Source: Actinomycetota bacterium
GTDB lineage: Bacteria > Actinomycetota > Nitriliruptoria > Nitriliruptorales > Nitriliruptoraceae
DNA: 64,000 bases
Reading direction: 5' to 3'
Assembly (NCBI GenBank): GCA_019347575.1
Contig: JAHWKY010000020.1
Coordinates: 21,302 to 85,301, forward strand
Shown here: piece by piece, positions 32,548 through 40,143 of the stretch
Layout: the number at the start of each line of letters is the position of its first letter
Numbering within the stretch: the first letter of the stretch is position 1
The notes under the pieces: generated by a model
What the model saw: the letters and a program-made list of their open reading frames with translations, nothing else
Told to the model about the DNA's origin: nothing
Databases searched by the model: none
Position numbers and translations under genes: made by a program

Positions 32548-34059
32548 GTGGGGTTCGAGGTGCCGGTGCGGTTCAACCTCGCCGATCACTTCCTCACGGC
32601 GCGGCTCGAGGCCGGCGACGCGGACCGCGTGGCGCTCCGGCTCGACGACCGTGACGTGACCTACGCACAGGTCCACGCCCTGAGTCAGGCCTTCGCCGCG
32701 CGCCTCATCGAGCTCGACGTTCGGGTCGAGGAGCGCGTCGTCATCGCGCTGCCCGACGGCGCGGCCTACGTCGGGGCGCTGTTCGGGATCGTCACGGTCG
32801 GGGCGGTCGTCGTGATGGTCAACCCCGACCTGCCCGCGGACGCACTCACGGCGATCCTGCACCAGAGCCGGGCCCGGGTCCTCATCACGGACGAGAGCGG
32901 ACGGACCGACGAGGCGGTCGCCAGCGCCCGCACCGTGCAGCACGTGCTCACCGTCGACCCGGCCGTGGGCCCGTCGACGAACCGTGAGGCCGTCGCGACG
33001 GCAGCGACCCACCGAGACGACGCCGCGATCTGGCTGTTCAGCGGCGGCACGACCGGCGCCCCGAAGGCGGTGCCACAGACCCACCGCTCCTTCGCCAACA
33101 CGACCGAGCGCTACGGCAAGGGCGTGCTCGGGATGCGCCCCGACGACATCACCATCTCCGTACCCAAGCTCTACTTCGGCTACGCGACGGGTTCGAACCT
33201 GCTGTTCCCGTTCTCGGTCGGCGCGTCGACGGCGCTGTTCGCCGAACGCGCCACGCCCGAGGCGTTGTTCGAGCGCATCGCGCGCCACGACGCCACGATC
33301 CTTGTCACCGTCCCGAAGATGGTCAGCGCGATGCTCGATCAGGACGAGCCGACGGACCTGTCGAGCCTGCGTCTCGCGACGTCGGCGGGAGAGGCCCTGC
33401 CGGCCAAGCTGTACCAGCGGTGGGTCGATCGCTTCGGTGTCGAGCTGCTCGACGGCCTCGGTACCGCCGAGATGTGGCACATCTTCCTCAGCAACCGCCC
33501 CGACGACGTCCGTCCCGGGACGCTGGGTCGTGCGGTGGTTGGCTTCGAGGTGCGGGTGCGCGACGAGGAGGGGGCCGATCTGCCTCACGCCCAGGTCGGC
33601 CACCTGTGGGTGAGGGGCGACTCGCGCGCGCTCGGGTACTGGCACAACGCCGACGAGACGGCGCGGACCTTCCGTGGTGAGTGGGTGGTCACGGGCGACC
33701 TGGTCTCGCAGGACGCCGACGGCTACGTCAGCTACGTGGGGCGAGCTGACGACGCGCTCAAGGTCGGAGGCAAGTGGGTCATCCCCTCCGAGGTGGAGGG
33801 TTGCCTGCTCGAGCACGACGCCGTGCGCGAGGCGGCGGTGATCGGGGTGCCCAACGACGCCGGCCTCACCGAGCCGGTGGCGTTCGTTCTCCTCGGCGAT
33901 GTCGAGACCTCGCACGGCATCGAGGCGGAGCTGCGCCAGCACGTCCTCGACCGGCTCGAGCCGCACAAGCATCCCCGGAAGGTGGTCGTGCTCAACGACT
34001 TCCCCCGCACCCACCTCGGCAAGGTCGACCGTGGCGCCCTGCGCCGATCGGGGACCTGA
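32548..34059 (+). CDS. Benzoate/2-aminobenzoate-CoA ligase family
   Basis: Predicted 503-residue AMP-forming acyl-CoA synthetase. The P-loop FSGGTTGAPKAV, TSAGEALP, DGLGTAEMWH and the hinge/lysine regions (YVGRADDALKVGGKWV, LGKVDRGALRR) are present. NLADHFLTARLEAG and SVPKLYFGYATGSNLLFPF are hallmarks of the benzoate-CoA ligase branch rather than acetyl- or fatty-acyl-CoA synthetases. In context it would activate anthranilate from the kynurenine route. Benzoate or salicylate cannot be excluded. GTG 32548 after GGGAGAAG. It is divergent from the carboxypeptidase. Confidence 0.85.
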   Translation: MGFEVPVRFNLADHFLTARLEAGDADRVALRLDDRDVTYAQVHALSQAFAARLIELDVRVEERVVIALPDGAAYVGALFGIVTVGAVVVMVNPDLPADALTAILHQSRARVLITDESGRTDEAVASARTVQHVLTVDPAVGPSTNREAVATAATHRDDAAIWLFSGGTTGAPKAVPQTHRSFANTTERYGKGVLGMRPDDITISVPKLYFGYATGSNLLFPFSVGASTALFAERATPEALFERIARHDATILVTVPKMVSAMLDQDEPTDLSSLRLATSAGEALPAKLYQRWVDRFGVELLDGLGTAEMWHIFLSNRPDDVRPGTLGRAVVGFEVRVRDEEGADLPHAQVGHLWVRGDSRALGYWHNADETARTFRGEWVVTGDLVSQDADGYVSYVGRADDALKVGGKWVIPSEVEGCLLEHDAVREAAVIGVPNDAGLTEPVAFVLLGDVETSHGIEAELRQHVLDRLEPHKHPRKVVVLNDFPRTHLGKVDRGALRRSGT

Positions 34060-34104
34060 GCCGCCGCAGGCGGCGGCCGAGCCCGACCCCGATCGGGGAC
34101 CTGA
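34044..34104 (+). terminator. G+C-rich hairpin between 16-bp direct repeats
   Basis: CCGATCGGGGACCTGA occurs at 34044-34059 and 34089-34104. Between them GCCGCCGC and GCGGCGGC (34060-34077) form a strong stem. The first repeat contains the stop of the CoA ligase. Likely a terminator before the decarboxylase gene. Confidence 0.5.
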
Positions 34105-34131
34105 CGCCGCTCCCGGTAGCGTGCCCGCCCC

Positions 34132-35553
34132 ATGGGAAGCTGGCCGCTCGAACCGGATCGCGACGAGTTCCTCGCGATGGCACGCGAGGTCGTCGGTCGC
34201 GTCGCCGACTTCGTCGAGACCGTCGCCGAGCAACCCATGCGCCCATCCGACCGTGCCCTCGACCTCGTCGCCGAGGTGCCCGGCGATCCTCCTGAGGACC
34301 CCGGCGATCTGGCGACGCTGCTCGACCTCGTCGGCGCGGGCGCCCTCGAGGCCTTCAACACCACCGGCCCCGGATACCTCGCCTACATCCCCGGAGGTGG
34401 CGTCGTCACCGCGGCGCTCGCCGACCTTTACGCCGACGCGACCAACCGCTACGTCGGCCTGGCCGCCGCCGCACCCGTCCTGGTCGCCATCGAGCAGTCG
34501 GTGCTGGCGTGGTTCGCACGTCTCTTCGGACTGCCCGACACCGCGCAGGGGATCCTGACCAGCGGCGGCTCGCTGGCCAACTTCTCCGCCGTCGTGGCGG
34601 CGCGGTCGCAGCATCTCGGCGAGGGCGTGGCCAGCGGGACGGTCTACGTCGGCGAGCACACGCACGCATCCGTGGCGAAGGCGGTACGGCTGGCGGGGTT
34701 CCCCGAGGACAACGTGCGCGTCGTGCCCTCCGGCGCCCACCACCGCATGGACGCCGACGCCGTCCGCGAGGCGGTCACCGCCGATCGGCTCGCCGGTCTG
34801 CGCCCCGCCCTCCTCGTCGCCAGCGCGGGCACGACCAACACCGGCAGCGTCGATCCCCTGACCGCTCTCGCCGACGTCGCTGCCGACGAGACCCTGTGGC
34901 TGCACGTCGACGCGGCGTACGGCGGCTTCTTCGTCCTCACCGAGCGCGGCCGCGAGCGCTTCCGCGGCATCGAGCGGTCGGACTCGATCACCCTCGACCC
35001 GCACAAGGGCATGTTCCTGCCCTACGGGGTCGGGGCGCTGCTGGTGCGTGACGGCGAACGGCTGCGACGCGCCCACGCCGACGCGGCGGTCTACCTCGCC
35101 GACATCCAGGACGTCTACGCCGAGGCGGGGCTGCCGAACTTCTCGGAGCTGTCCCCGGAGCTGACCCGGGATTTCCGCGGGCTGCGCGTGTGGCTGCCGC
35201 TGCACCTGCACGGCGTCGCCGCGTTCCGGGCAGCGCTGGACGAGAAGCTCGACCTCGCGTCTGTCGTGTACGAAGGCCTCGTTGCGGATGGCCGCTTCGA
35301 TGTCCCGTACGAACCCGACCTCAGCATCGTGCCCTTCCGGCTCCGGGAGGCGGACGACGCCAGGAACCGCGCGCTGCTCGAGGCCATCAACGCCAGCGGG
35401 CGTGCGCTCGTCAGCGGCACGGTGATCGCCGGTGAGTACTGGCTGAGGGTCGCCGTCCTGGCCCACCGCACCCACCGTGACCACATCGACGAGTTCCTCG
35501 CCATCGTCACGGACGCCGCGGACCGCGCGCAGGCCGGCAGGACGGTCGCGTGA
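34132..35553 (+). CDS. Group II PLP decarboxylase (aromatic amino-acid decarboxylase-like)
   Basis: Predicted 473-residue PLP enzyme. GILTSGGSLANFSAV binds the phosphate, LHVDAAYGGFF has the Asp/Ala pair, and the PLP lysine is in LDPHKGMFLPYG (about 290). Pattern and length match the DDC family acting on aromatic or related amino acids. Location beside the tryptophan island suggests tryptophan, kynurenine or an aromatic relative, but specificity is not readable. ATG 34132. It overlaps the LOG gene by four bases (GTGA). Confidence 0.82.
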   Translation: MGSWPLEPDRDEFLAMAREVVGRVADFVETVAEQPMRPSDRALDLVAEVPGDPPEDPGDLATLLDLVGAGALEAFNTTGPGYLAYIPGGGVVTAALADLYADATNRYVGLAAAAPVLVAIEQSVLAWFARLFGLPDTAQGILTSGGSLANFSAVVAARSQHLGEGVASGTVYVGEHTHASVAKAVRLAGFPEDNVRVVPSGAHHRMDADAVREAVTADRLAGLRPALLVASAGTTNTGSVDPLTALADVAADETLWLHVDAAYGGFFVLTERGRERFRGIERSDSITLDPHKGMFLPYGVGALLVRDGERLRRAHADAAVYLADIQDVYAEAGLPNFSELSPELTRDFRGLRVWLPLHLHGVAAFRAALDEKLDLASVVYEGLVADGRFDVPYEPDLSIVPFRLREADDARNRALLEAINASGRALVSGTVIAGEYWLRVAVLAHRTHRDHIDEFLAIVTDAADRAQAGRTVA

Positions 35554-36110
35554 CGACGATCCAGCGCGTGTGCGTCTTCTGCGGCACCTCGGCGGGTGAC
35601 GACGAGGTATACGCCGACGCCGCTCGCGACTTCGGCACCGCCCTCGCCGAAGCGGGCATCGACCTCGTCTACGGCGGGTCGAGCCTCGGCATGATGCGGC
35701 TCGTCGCCGACGCCGTCCTCGACCGGGGCCGTCAGGTGATCGGGGTGATGCCGCGTCACCTGACCGACCGCGACGTCCCCTACGAACGCGCCACCGAGCT
35801 GCACCTCACCGAGACCATGCACGAGCGCAAGGCCCACATGTTCGAGCTCGCCGACGCGTTCGTGGCGCTGCCGGGCGGGCTGGGCACGCTCGACGAGCTC
35901 ATGGAGATCTCGACCTGGGCCCAGCTCGGCCTGCACGACAAACCCATCGCGATCCTCAACGTCGCGGGCTACTTCGACCAGCTGGCCTCGTGGCTGGACC
36001 ACGCCGTCGAGCACACCTTCCTGGCTCCGCGCCACCGCGAGCGGATCGCCGTCCTCGACGACCTCGCTGCTCTGCTCCACTACCTGAGTGCTCAGGTAGC
36101 GAAGCGGTAG
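35550..36110 (+). CDS. LOG-family phosphoribohydrolase
   Basis: Predicted 186-residue Lonely Guy protein: VCVFCGTSAG start, VYGGSSLGMM, ERKAHMFELADAFVALP and the catalytic PGGLGTLDE. The family hydrolyses cytokinin or purine nucleoside 5'-monophosphates to base and ribose 5-phosphate. The last ten codons (HYLSAQVAKR and TAG) lie inside the first unit of a family C array, so the C-terminus and stop come from the repeat. Confidence 0.88.
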   Translation: MTTIQRVCVFCGTSAGDDEVYADAARDFGTALAEAGIDLVYGGSSLGMMRLVADAVLDRGRQVIGVMPRHLTDRDVPYERATELHLTETMHERKAHMFELADAFVALPGGLGTLDELMEISTWAQLGLHDKPIAILNVAGYFDQLASWLDHAVEHTFLAPRHRERIAVLDDLAALLHYLSAQVAKR

Positions 36111-36179
36111 CACGACGTGAGTGCTCAGGTAGCGAAGCGGTAGCACGACGTGAGTGCTCAGGTAGCGAAGCGGTAGCAC
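36088..36179. repeat. Family C hairpin array, three units
   Basis: Units at 36088, 36121 and 36154 with exact 33-bp period and spacer GACGTGA. The 26-bp unit runs GTGCTCAGGTA-GCGAAGC-GGTAGCAC. CTACCTGA and TCAGGTAG around GTGC add a second 8-bp stem at the array start. Confidence 0.9.
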
Positions 36180-36211
36180 GACGTGTACCACCGGACCCGG
36201 GGAGGCGATCC

Positions 36212-36982
36212 GTGAACGACCTGTTCTCCGTAGATGGCAAGGTGGCGCTCGTGACCGGCGGCACCCGCGGCATCGGGCTGATGATCGCCCGCGGTTTCGT
36301 CGAGGCCGGCGCCAGGGTCTACGTGGCCTCGCGCAAGGAGGACGCGGTCGCGGCGGCCGAGAGGGAGCTCGGGGAGGTCGGCGAGGCGGTCGGCGTCCCG
36401 GCGGACCTGTCCACGAAGGAGGGCTGCGACCGGTTGGCGGCGACGATCGCCGAGCAGGAGGACGAGCTGCACATCCTCGTCAACAACGCCGGCGCGAACT
36501 GGGCCGCTCCGATCGACGAGTTCCCCGAGAGCGGCTGGGACCGGGTGCTCGACCTCAACGTCAAGGGCGTGTTCCACCTGACCCGGGCGCTGTTGCCGCA
36601 GCTCCGAGCCGCCGGCGACGCCGACGACCCCGCCCGCGTCATCAACATCGGATCGATCGATGGCATCCACGTGCCGCTGTTCGAGACGTACGCGTACTCC
36701 TCCAGCAAGGCGGCGGTCCACCAGCTCACGCGCCACCTCGCCAAGCGGCTGGCCAGCGAGCACATCACGGTCAACGCCGTCGCCCCTGGGCCGTTCGAGT
36801 CCAAGATGATGGAGTGGACGCTCGACAACTTCCGCGAGCAGATCGAGCAGTCCTGTCCGCTGGGGCGCATCGGCCGCCCCGAGGATATGGCCGGTGTGGC
36901 CATCTACCTGGCCAGCAAGGCGGGGGCCTACGTCACCGGCGCCATCATCCCCGTCGACGGCGGCATCGCCACCACACGCTGA
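36212..36982 (+). CDS. SDR oxidoreductase
   Basis: Predicted 256-residue NAD(P)-dependent SDR: TGGTRGIG at 13-20, NNAGANW, NIGSIDG with the catalytic Ser, YSSSK and VNAVAPGPFESKMM. It resembles RhlG/3-ketoacyl reductase-like enzymes. The substrate is unknown. GTG 36212 has GGGGAGG 6 bp upstream. It follows a three-unit family C array and is followed by another. Confidence 0.85.
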   Translation: MNDLFSVDGKVALVTGGTRGIGLMIARGFVEAGARVYVASRKEDAVAAAERELGEVGEAVGVPADLSTKEGCDRLAATIAEQEDELHILVNNAGANWAAPIDEFPESGWDRVLDLNVKGVFHLTRALLPQLRAAGDADDPARVINIGSIDGIHVPLFETYAYSSSKAAVHQLTRHLAKRLASEHITVNAVAPGPFESKMMEWTLDNFREQIEQSCPLGRIGRPEDMAGVAIYLASKAGAYVTGAIIPVDGGIATTR

Positions 36983-36987
36983 GTGAA

Positions 36988-37076
36988 GCCCTCAAGTAGC
37001 CCGGAGGGCGGTAGGGCAACCCGAGAGGGGCGGTAGCACAACTCAGGTGCTCAAGTAGCCCGAAGGGCGGTAGCAC
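36988..37076. repeat. Family C variant hairpins
   Basis: Two 30-bp variants: 36988-37017 with closing stem GCCCT/AGGGC and inner GCCC-GGA-GGGC, and 37047-37076 with GTGCT/AGCAC and inner GCCC-GAA-GGGC. Compared with the usual units the closing stem changed on both sides and the inner stem is two pairs longer. Confidence 0.8.
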
Positions 37077-37079
37077 AAC

Positions 37080-37625
37080 TCAGAGGTACTGGCCGGCACC
37101 GCCGCCGCCGGGGGGCTGGTCGCCCTGACCGCCCTGGCGCAGGGCCTTCATCTGGGCGGCTTGAGCGGCCATGTGCTGGGTGGCCATCGAGGCCTGGATG
37201 CCACGGAACAGACCTTCGAGCCACCCGACGAGCTGCGCCTGTGCGACACGCAGTTCGCTCGCGCTCGGCGTGCGTTCGTCGGTGAACGTCGCGAGCGCGA
37301 CCTCCTCGAGCTCGTCGCGGAGGTCGTCGCTGATCAGTCCAGAGAGGGCGCTGAGGGAGCGGTTGTGGATCTCGGCGAGACGCTCGCGCCCCGCCTCGTC
37401 GAGCTCGGTGGTCTTCACCTGGTTGAGCATCGACTGCACCATCGTGGCGATCCGCAACAGCTTCGAGGGGTGGTCGACCTCCTCGGTTGCGCCGTCCTGC
37501 TCCTCCGGCGGATCGTCCTGGCGCACGACCAGGAAGGTCGGACGGTCCTCGTCGGTCTGGTCCGCTGGACCGGCCTCGTTCGGGGCGGCCGCGACCTCGG
37601 GCTCGACGCCCTCGGTGTCCGACAT
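37080..37625 (-). CDS. bpa: Bacterial proteasome activator Bpa/PafE
   Basis: Predicted 181-residue ring-forming, ATP-independent activator of the 20S proteasome. An acidic N-terminus is followed by the helical core (HPSKLLRIATMVQSMLNQV, RERLAEIHNRSL, WLEGLFRGIQASMATQHMA) and a flexible Gly/Pro tail ending in GQYL, the C-terminal motif that opens the proteasome gate. Presence implies the organism has proteasome genes elsewhere. ATG 37625. The stop touches the family C repeat. Confidence 0.92.
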   Translation of the reverse strand: MSDTEGVEPEVAAAPNEAGPADQTDEDRPTFLVVRQDDPPEEQDGATEEVDHPSKLLRIATMVQSMLNQVKTTELDEAGRERLAEIHNRSLSALSGLISDDLRDELEEVALATFTDERTPSASELRVAQAQLVGWLEGLFRGIQASMATQHMAAQAAQMKALRQGGQGDQPPGGGGAGQYL

Positions 37626-37712
37626 GCACGTTCCCTTCGCGATGGGGACCGCAAGCCTCGCCCCTCGTGGGCGCGAACTGCAAACGCCAGCCCCCGCCGG
37701 ACGCTCCCGGCC

Positions 37713-38684
37713 TCAGTCGAACAGCCCCACCTGTTCGCCCTCGATGGGCACGTTAGGAGGTTCTGGCAGCACGATCGTGAGCCCGTCGGCGGGTCCGTCG
37801 TCGGGCGGCGGAGGCTTCGGCGGCAGGGGACCGCGCTCGAACGCCCAGCGGAACACGCCAGCGGCACGACCGAGACCGGCTGCCGTGAGCGTCGCATCCA
37901 TCTGGTCGACGTCGATGGCGGCCCCGAGCAGCGCCGCGACGTCGATGTCGTGGGTCCCCAGCGGGGACATGAGCAGCAGGTTGCGCTCGACGTCGTCACG
38001 GGCGGCCCGCAGTTCGGCGGCGACTTTGTGGTCGAGGTAACGGAGGTTGGCGTAGATCTCCTCCACCGAGCCGAACGAGCGCAACAGCTTGGCGGCGGTC
38101 TTGCGACCGATGCCGCGAACGCCGGGCAGGTCGTCCGACGGGTCGCCGCGGAGCGCCGCGAGCTGTAGGTAGAGACCGGGCGCGACGCCGTACTCGGCTT
38201 CGACCGCGGCGACGTCGTAGATGCGGATGTCCGACATCGTCCGGCGAGGTCGCAGCAGGATCACGCGATCGGTGACGACGGCGGTCAGGTCGCGGTCGGA
38301 GGACAGCACGTGGCAGCGGGCCGGAGGGAGACGGTGGATCGCTTCGGCGGTCGCGGCGAGCAGGTCGTCCGCCTCGTAGCCGTCCGCCGTCACGACGTGG
38401 AGGCCGCACGCGGCGAGCGTGGAGGCAGCCAGCGCGATCTGCTCGGTGAGCAGTGGATCGTGGTCGTCCCGACGCGACTTGTACTCGGGGTAGAGCTCGC
38501 GACGCATCGAGGTTGGGGAGTCGAAAGCTACGACGACGGCGTCGTAGGGACCGTAGATCCAGGCGCTCGCCAGCATCCTTACGATGCCGTCGGTGACCCA
38601 CGGCCCACCGGTGGCCTCCTCACGCAGGGCGTGCCACGCGCGGTGCGCGAGCGAGTTACCGTCGACGGCGAGCAGGGTGGTCAC
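37713..38684 (-). CDS. Stand-alone 5'-3' exonuclease with clamp-binding tail
   Basis: Predicted 323-residue homologue of the N-terminal nuclease domain of DNA polymerase I. LLAVDGNSLAHRAWHAL, FDSPTSMRRELYPEYKSRR, YEADDLLAA, SSDRDLTAVV and GDPSDDLPGVRGIGRKTAA (helix-hairpin-helix) supply the acidic metal ligands and DNA contacts. The protein ends in QVGLFD, a good match to the QxxLF sliding-clamp binding motif. It probably removes RNA primers or flaps, as the Xni/ExoIX or mycobacterial Fen proteins do. GTG start. Confidence 0.9.
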   Translation of the reverse strand: MTTLLAVDGNSLAHRAWHALREEATGGPWVTDGIVRMLASAWIYGPYDAVVVAFDSPTSMRRELYPEYKSRRDDHDPLLTEQIALAASTLAACGLHVVTADGYEADDLLAATAEAIHRLPPARCHVLSSDRDLTAVVTDRVILLRPRRTMSDIRIYDVAAVEAEYGVAPGLYLQLAALRGDPSDDLPGVRGIGRKTAAKLLRSFGSVEEIYANLRYLDHKVAAELRAARDDVERNLLLMSPLGTHDIDVAALLGAAIDVDQMDATLTAAGLGRAAGVFRWAFERGPLPPKPPPPDDGPADGLTIVLPEPPNVPIEGEQVGLFD

Positions 38685-38710
38685 CGATCCCCCGATCGGT
38701 CCTCTTGGGT

Positions 38711-38770
38711 GTGCTATCGCTTCGCTTCTTGAGCACTTTCGGGTGTGCTACCGCTTCGCTGCTTGAGCAC
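38711..38770. repeat. Family C hairpin array, two units
   Basis: Units at 38711-38736 (GTGCTATCGCTTCGCTTCTT then GAGCAC) and 38745-38770, period 34, in complementary orientation. Lies upstream of the exonuclease gene and downstream of the flavoenzyme gene. Confidence 0.8.
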
Positions 38771-38792
38771 TCTTGCGTCAGCACGCACGACC

Positions 38793-39941
38793 CTACCCGG
38801 CCTCGGACCCGGAGAAGCGAGCCGGATCGAACAGGCTCAGGTCGAGGTCGGTCGTGCCGTCGATGACGAGGGCGGCTACCGCCTCGCCGATGACGGGGCA
38901 GAACTTGTAGCCGTGCCCCGAGAAACCCGCCGCGATCATCACGTTCGGGGCGTCGGGGTGCGGACCGACGACGAAGTGGCCGTCCGGCGTGTTGGTGTAG
39001 CGGCACACCATCGCCTCCGACGGGGCGACGTCGAGCGCTGGGAGGCGCTCCCGAAGCACCGCGCGGAGCTCGGACTCGTCCTCGGACCGGACCTCGGGGT
39101 CGAGGTCGGCGAGTTCGCCGGTGTCACCGCCGTGGTGGAAGGCCACCTTCGGGCCCTCGCCCCGCAGCCCCGGTGCTCCGTAGATCGCCGGACCGTCACC
39201 GCGGCTCCACATGAAGATGGGGAGGTCCGGCGGCTGCAGCTGCGGGTCGTCGGTCCCCCGCTGGAACCAGAACATGCACTGACGCTCGACGACGAAGGGG
39301 ACGTCCAGCTGCAGCAGCCCGGCCGCCCACGGTCCCGGCGCGAGCACGAGCCGGTCGACGAACAGCGGCGGACCCTGGTCGACGTCCAGCCGGATGCTCT
39401 CGTCCTCCGCCGTCCACGAGTTCACCGCCATCCCGACGCGCAACCTCGCGCCGGAGGCATCAGCCACCCGCAGGTGCGCGCGCTGGGCCGCCTCCGGGAA
39501 GACGATCCCGGCGTCGGCCTCGTAGACCGCGACCTCGTCCTCGGCGAGCCGGAGCGCCGGGAAGCGCTGTCGGACCTCGGCGGCGTCGAGCCGTTCGTGC
39601 TCGAGATCGTGTGCCTCGGCGCTCCTGAGGGTTCCGGTCACGACGTCGTCGTCCTCGCGACCGATGAACAGGCCCCCGGTGATCGTGAGCAGGCGGGTGC
39701 CAGCGTCGGCCTCGAGGTCCGACCAGGCGGCGTAGGCGCGTTCGAGCAGCGGCACGTAGCTCGTGCCCTCGAAGTAGGCCTTGCGGATGATCCGGCTGCG
39801 GCCGTGCGACGAGCCGTGGACGTGCGGCGGCGAGTGGCGGTCCAGGCCGACCACGGATCTACCCCGACGGGCGAGGTGGCACGCGATCGCTGCGCCGATG
39901 CCACCGAGGCCGACGACCGCGACGTCGTAGCGGTCCACCAC
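38793..39941 (-). CDS. MTOX/sarcosine oxidase-like flavoenzyme
   Basis: Predicted 382-residue FAD amine oxidase: VVGLGGIGAAIACHLARRG dinucleotide fold, SHGRSRIIRKAYFEGTSYVP, and the C-terminal TNTPDGHFVVGPHP and SGHGYKFCPVIGEA, where the Cys is the expected covalent flavin attachment site. The family demethylates N-methylated amino acids, either N-methyl-L-tryptophan (SolA) or sarcosine. Proximity to the tryptophan island makes the former attractive but is not proof. GTG 39941 followed by a second GTG. Confidence 0.82.
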   Translation of the reverse strand: MVDRYDVAVVGLGGIGAAIACHLARRGRSVVGLDRHSPPHVHGSSHGRSRIIRKAYFEGTSYVPLLERAYAAWSDLEADAGTRLLTITGGLFIGREDDDVVTGTLRSAEAHDLEHERLDAAEVRQRFPALRLAEDEVAVYEADAGIVFPEAAQRAHLRVADASGARLRVGMAVNSWTAEDESIRLDVDQGPPLFVDRLVLAPGPWAAGLLQLDVPFVVERQCMFWFQRGTDDPQLQPPDLPIFMWSRGDGPAIYGAPGLRGEGPKVAFHHGGDTGELADLDPEVRSEDESELRAVLRERLPALDVAPSEAMVCRYTNTPDGHFVVGPHPDAPNVMIAAGFSGHGYKFCPVIGEAVAALVIDGTTDLDLSLFDPARFSGSEAG

Positions 39942-40143
39942 GCCCGCTCACTTCCGTCCGACGGCTGCGACCTGGACGAGCCTACGGCCAGCACCGCCAC
40001 GACGACGTGATACCTCGACCCCGACTCCCGACGAGACGAACCGGGTGTGGGGCGGTCGGATGACTTCCTCCAAGCCGCGGCGACCGGCTGCGCCGCGAAG
40101 TACGGTTCGTCGGTCGGGCGGCGTCAACGGGGAGATCGCCACC

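Noticed and set aside
32500..35484. A 994-codon open frame on the minus strand
   Set aside because: Antisense to the CoA ligase and decarboxylase genes, with Arg/Val/Asp-biased composition typical of shadow frames in G+C-rich DNA. Both plus-strand genes have clear family motifs.
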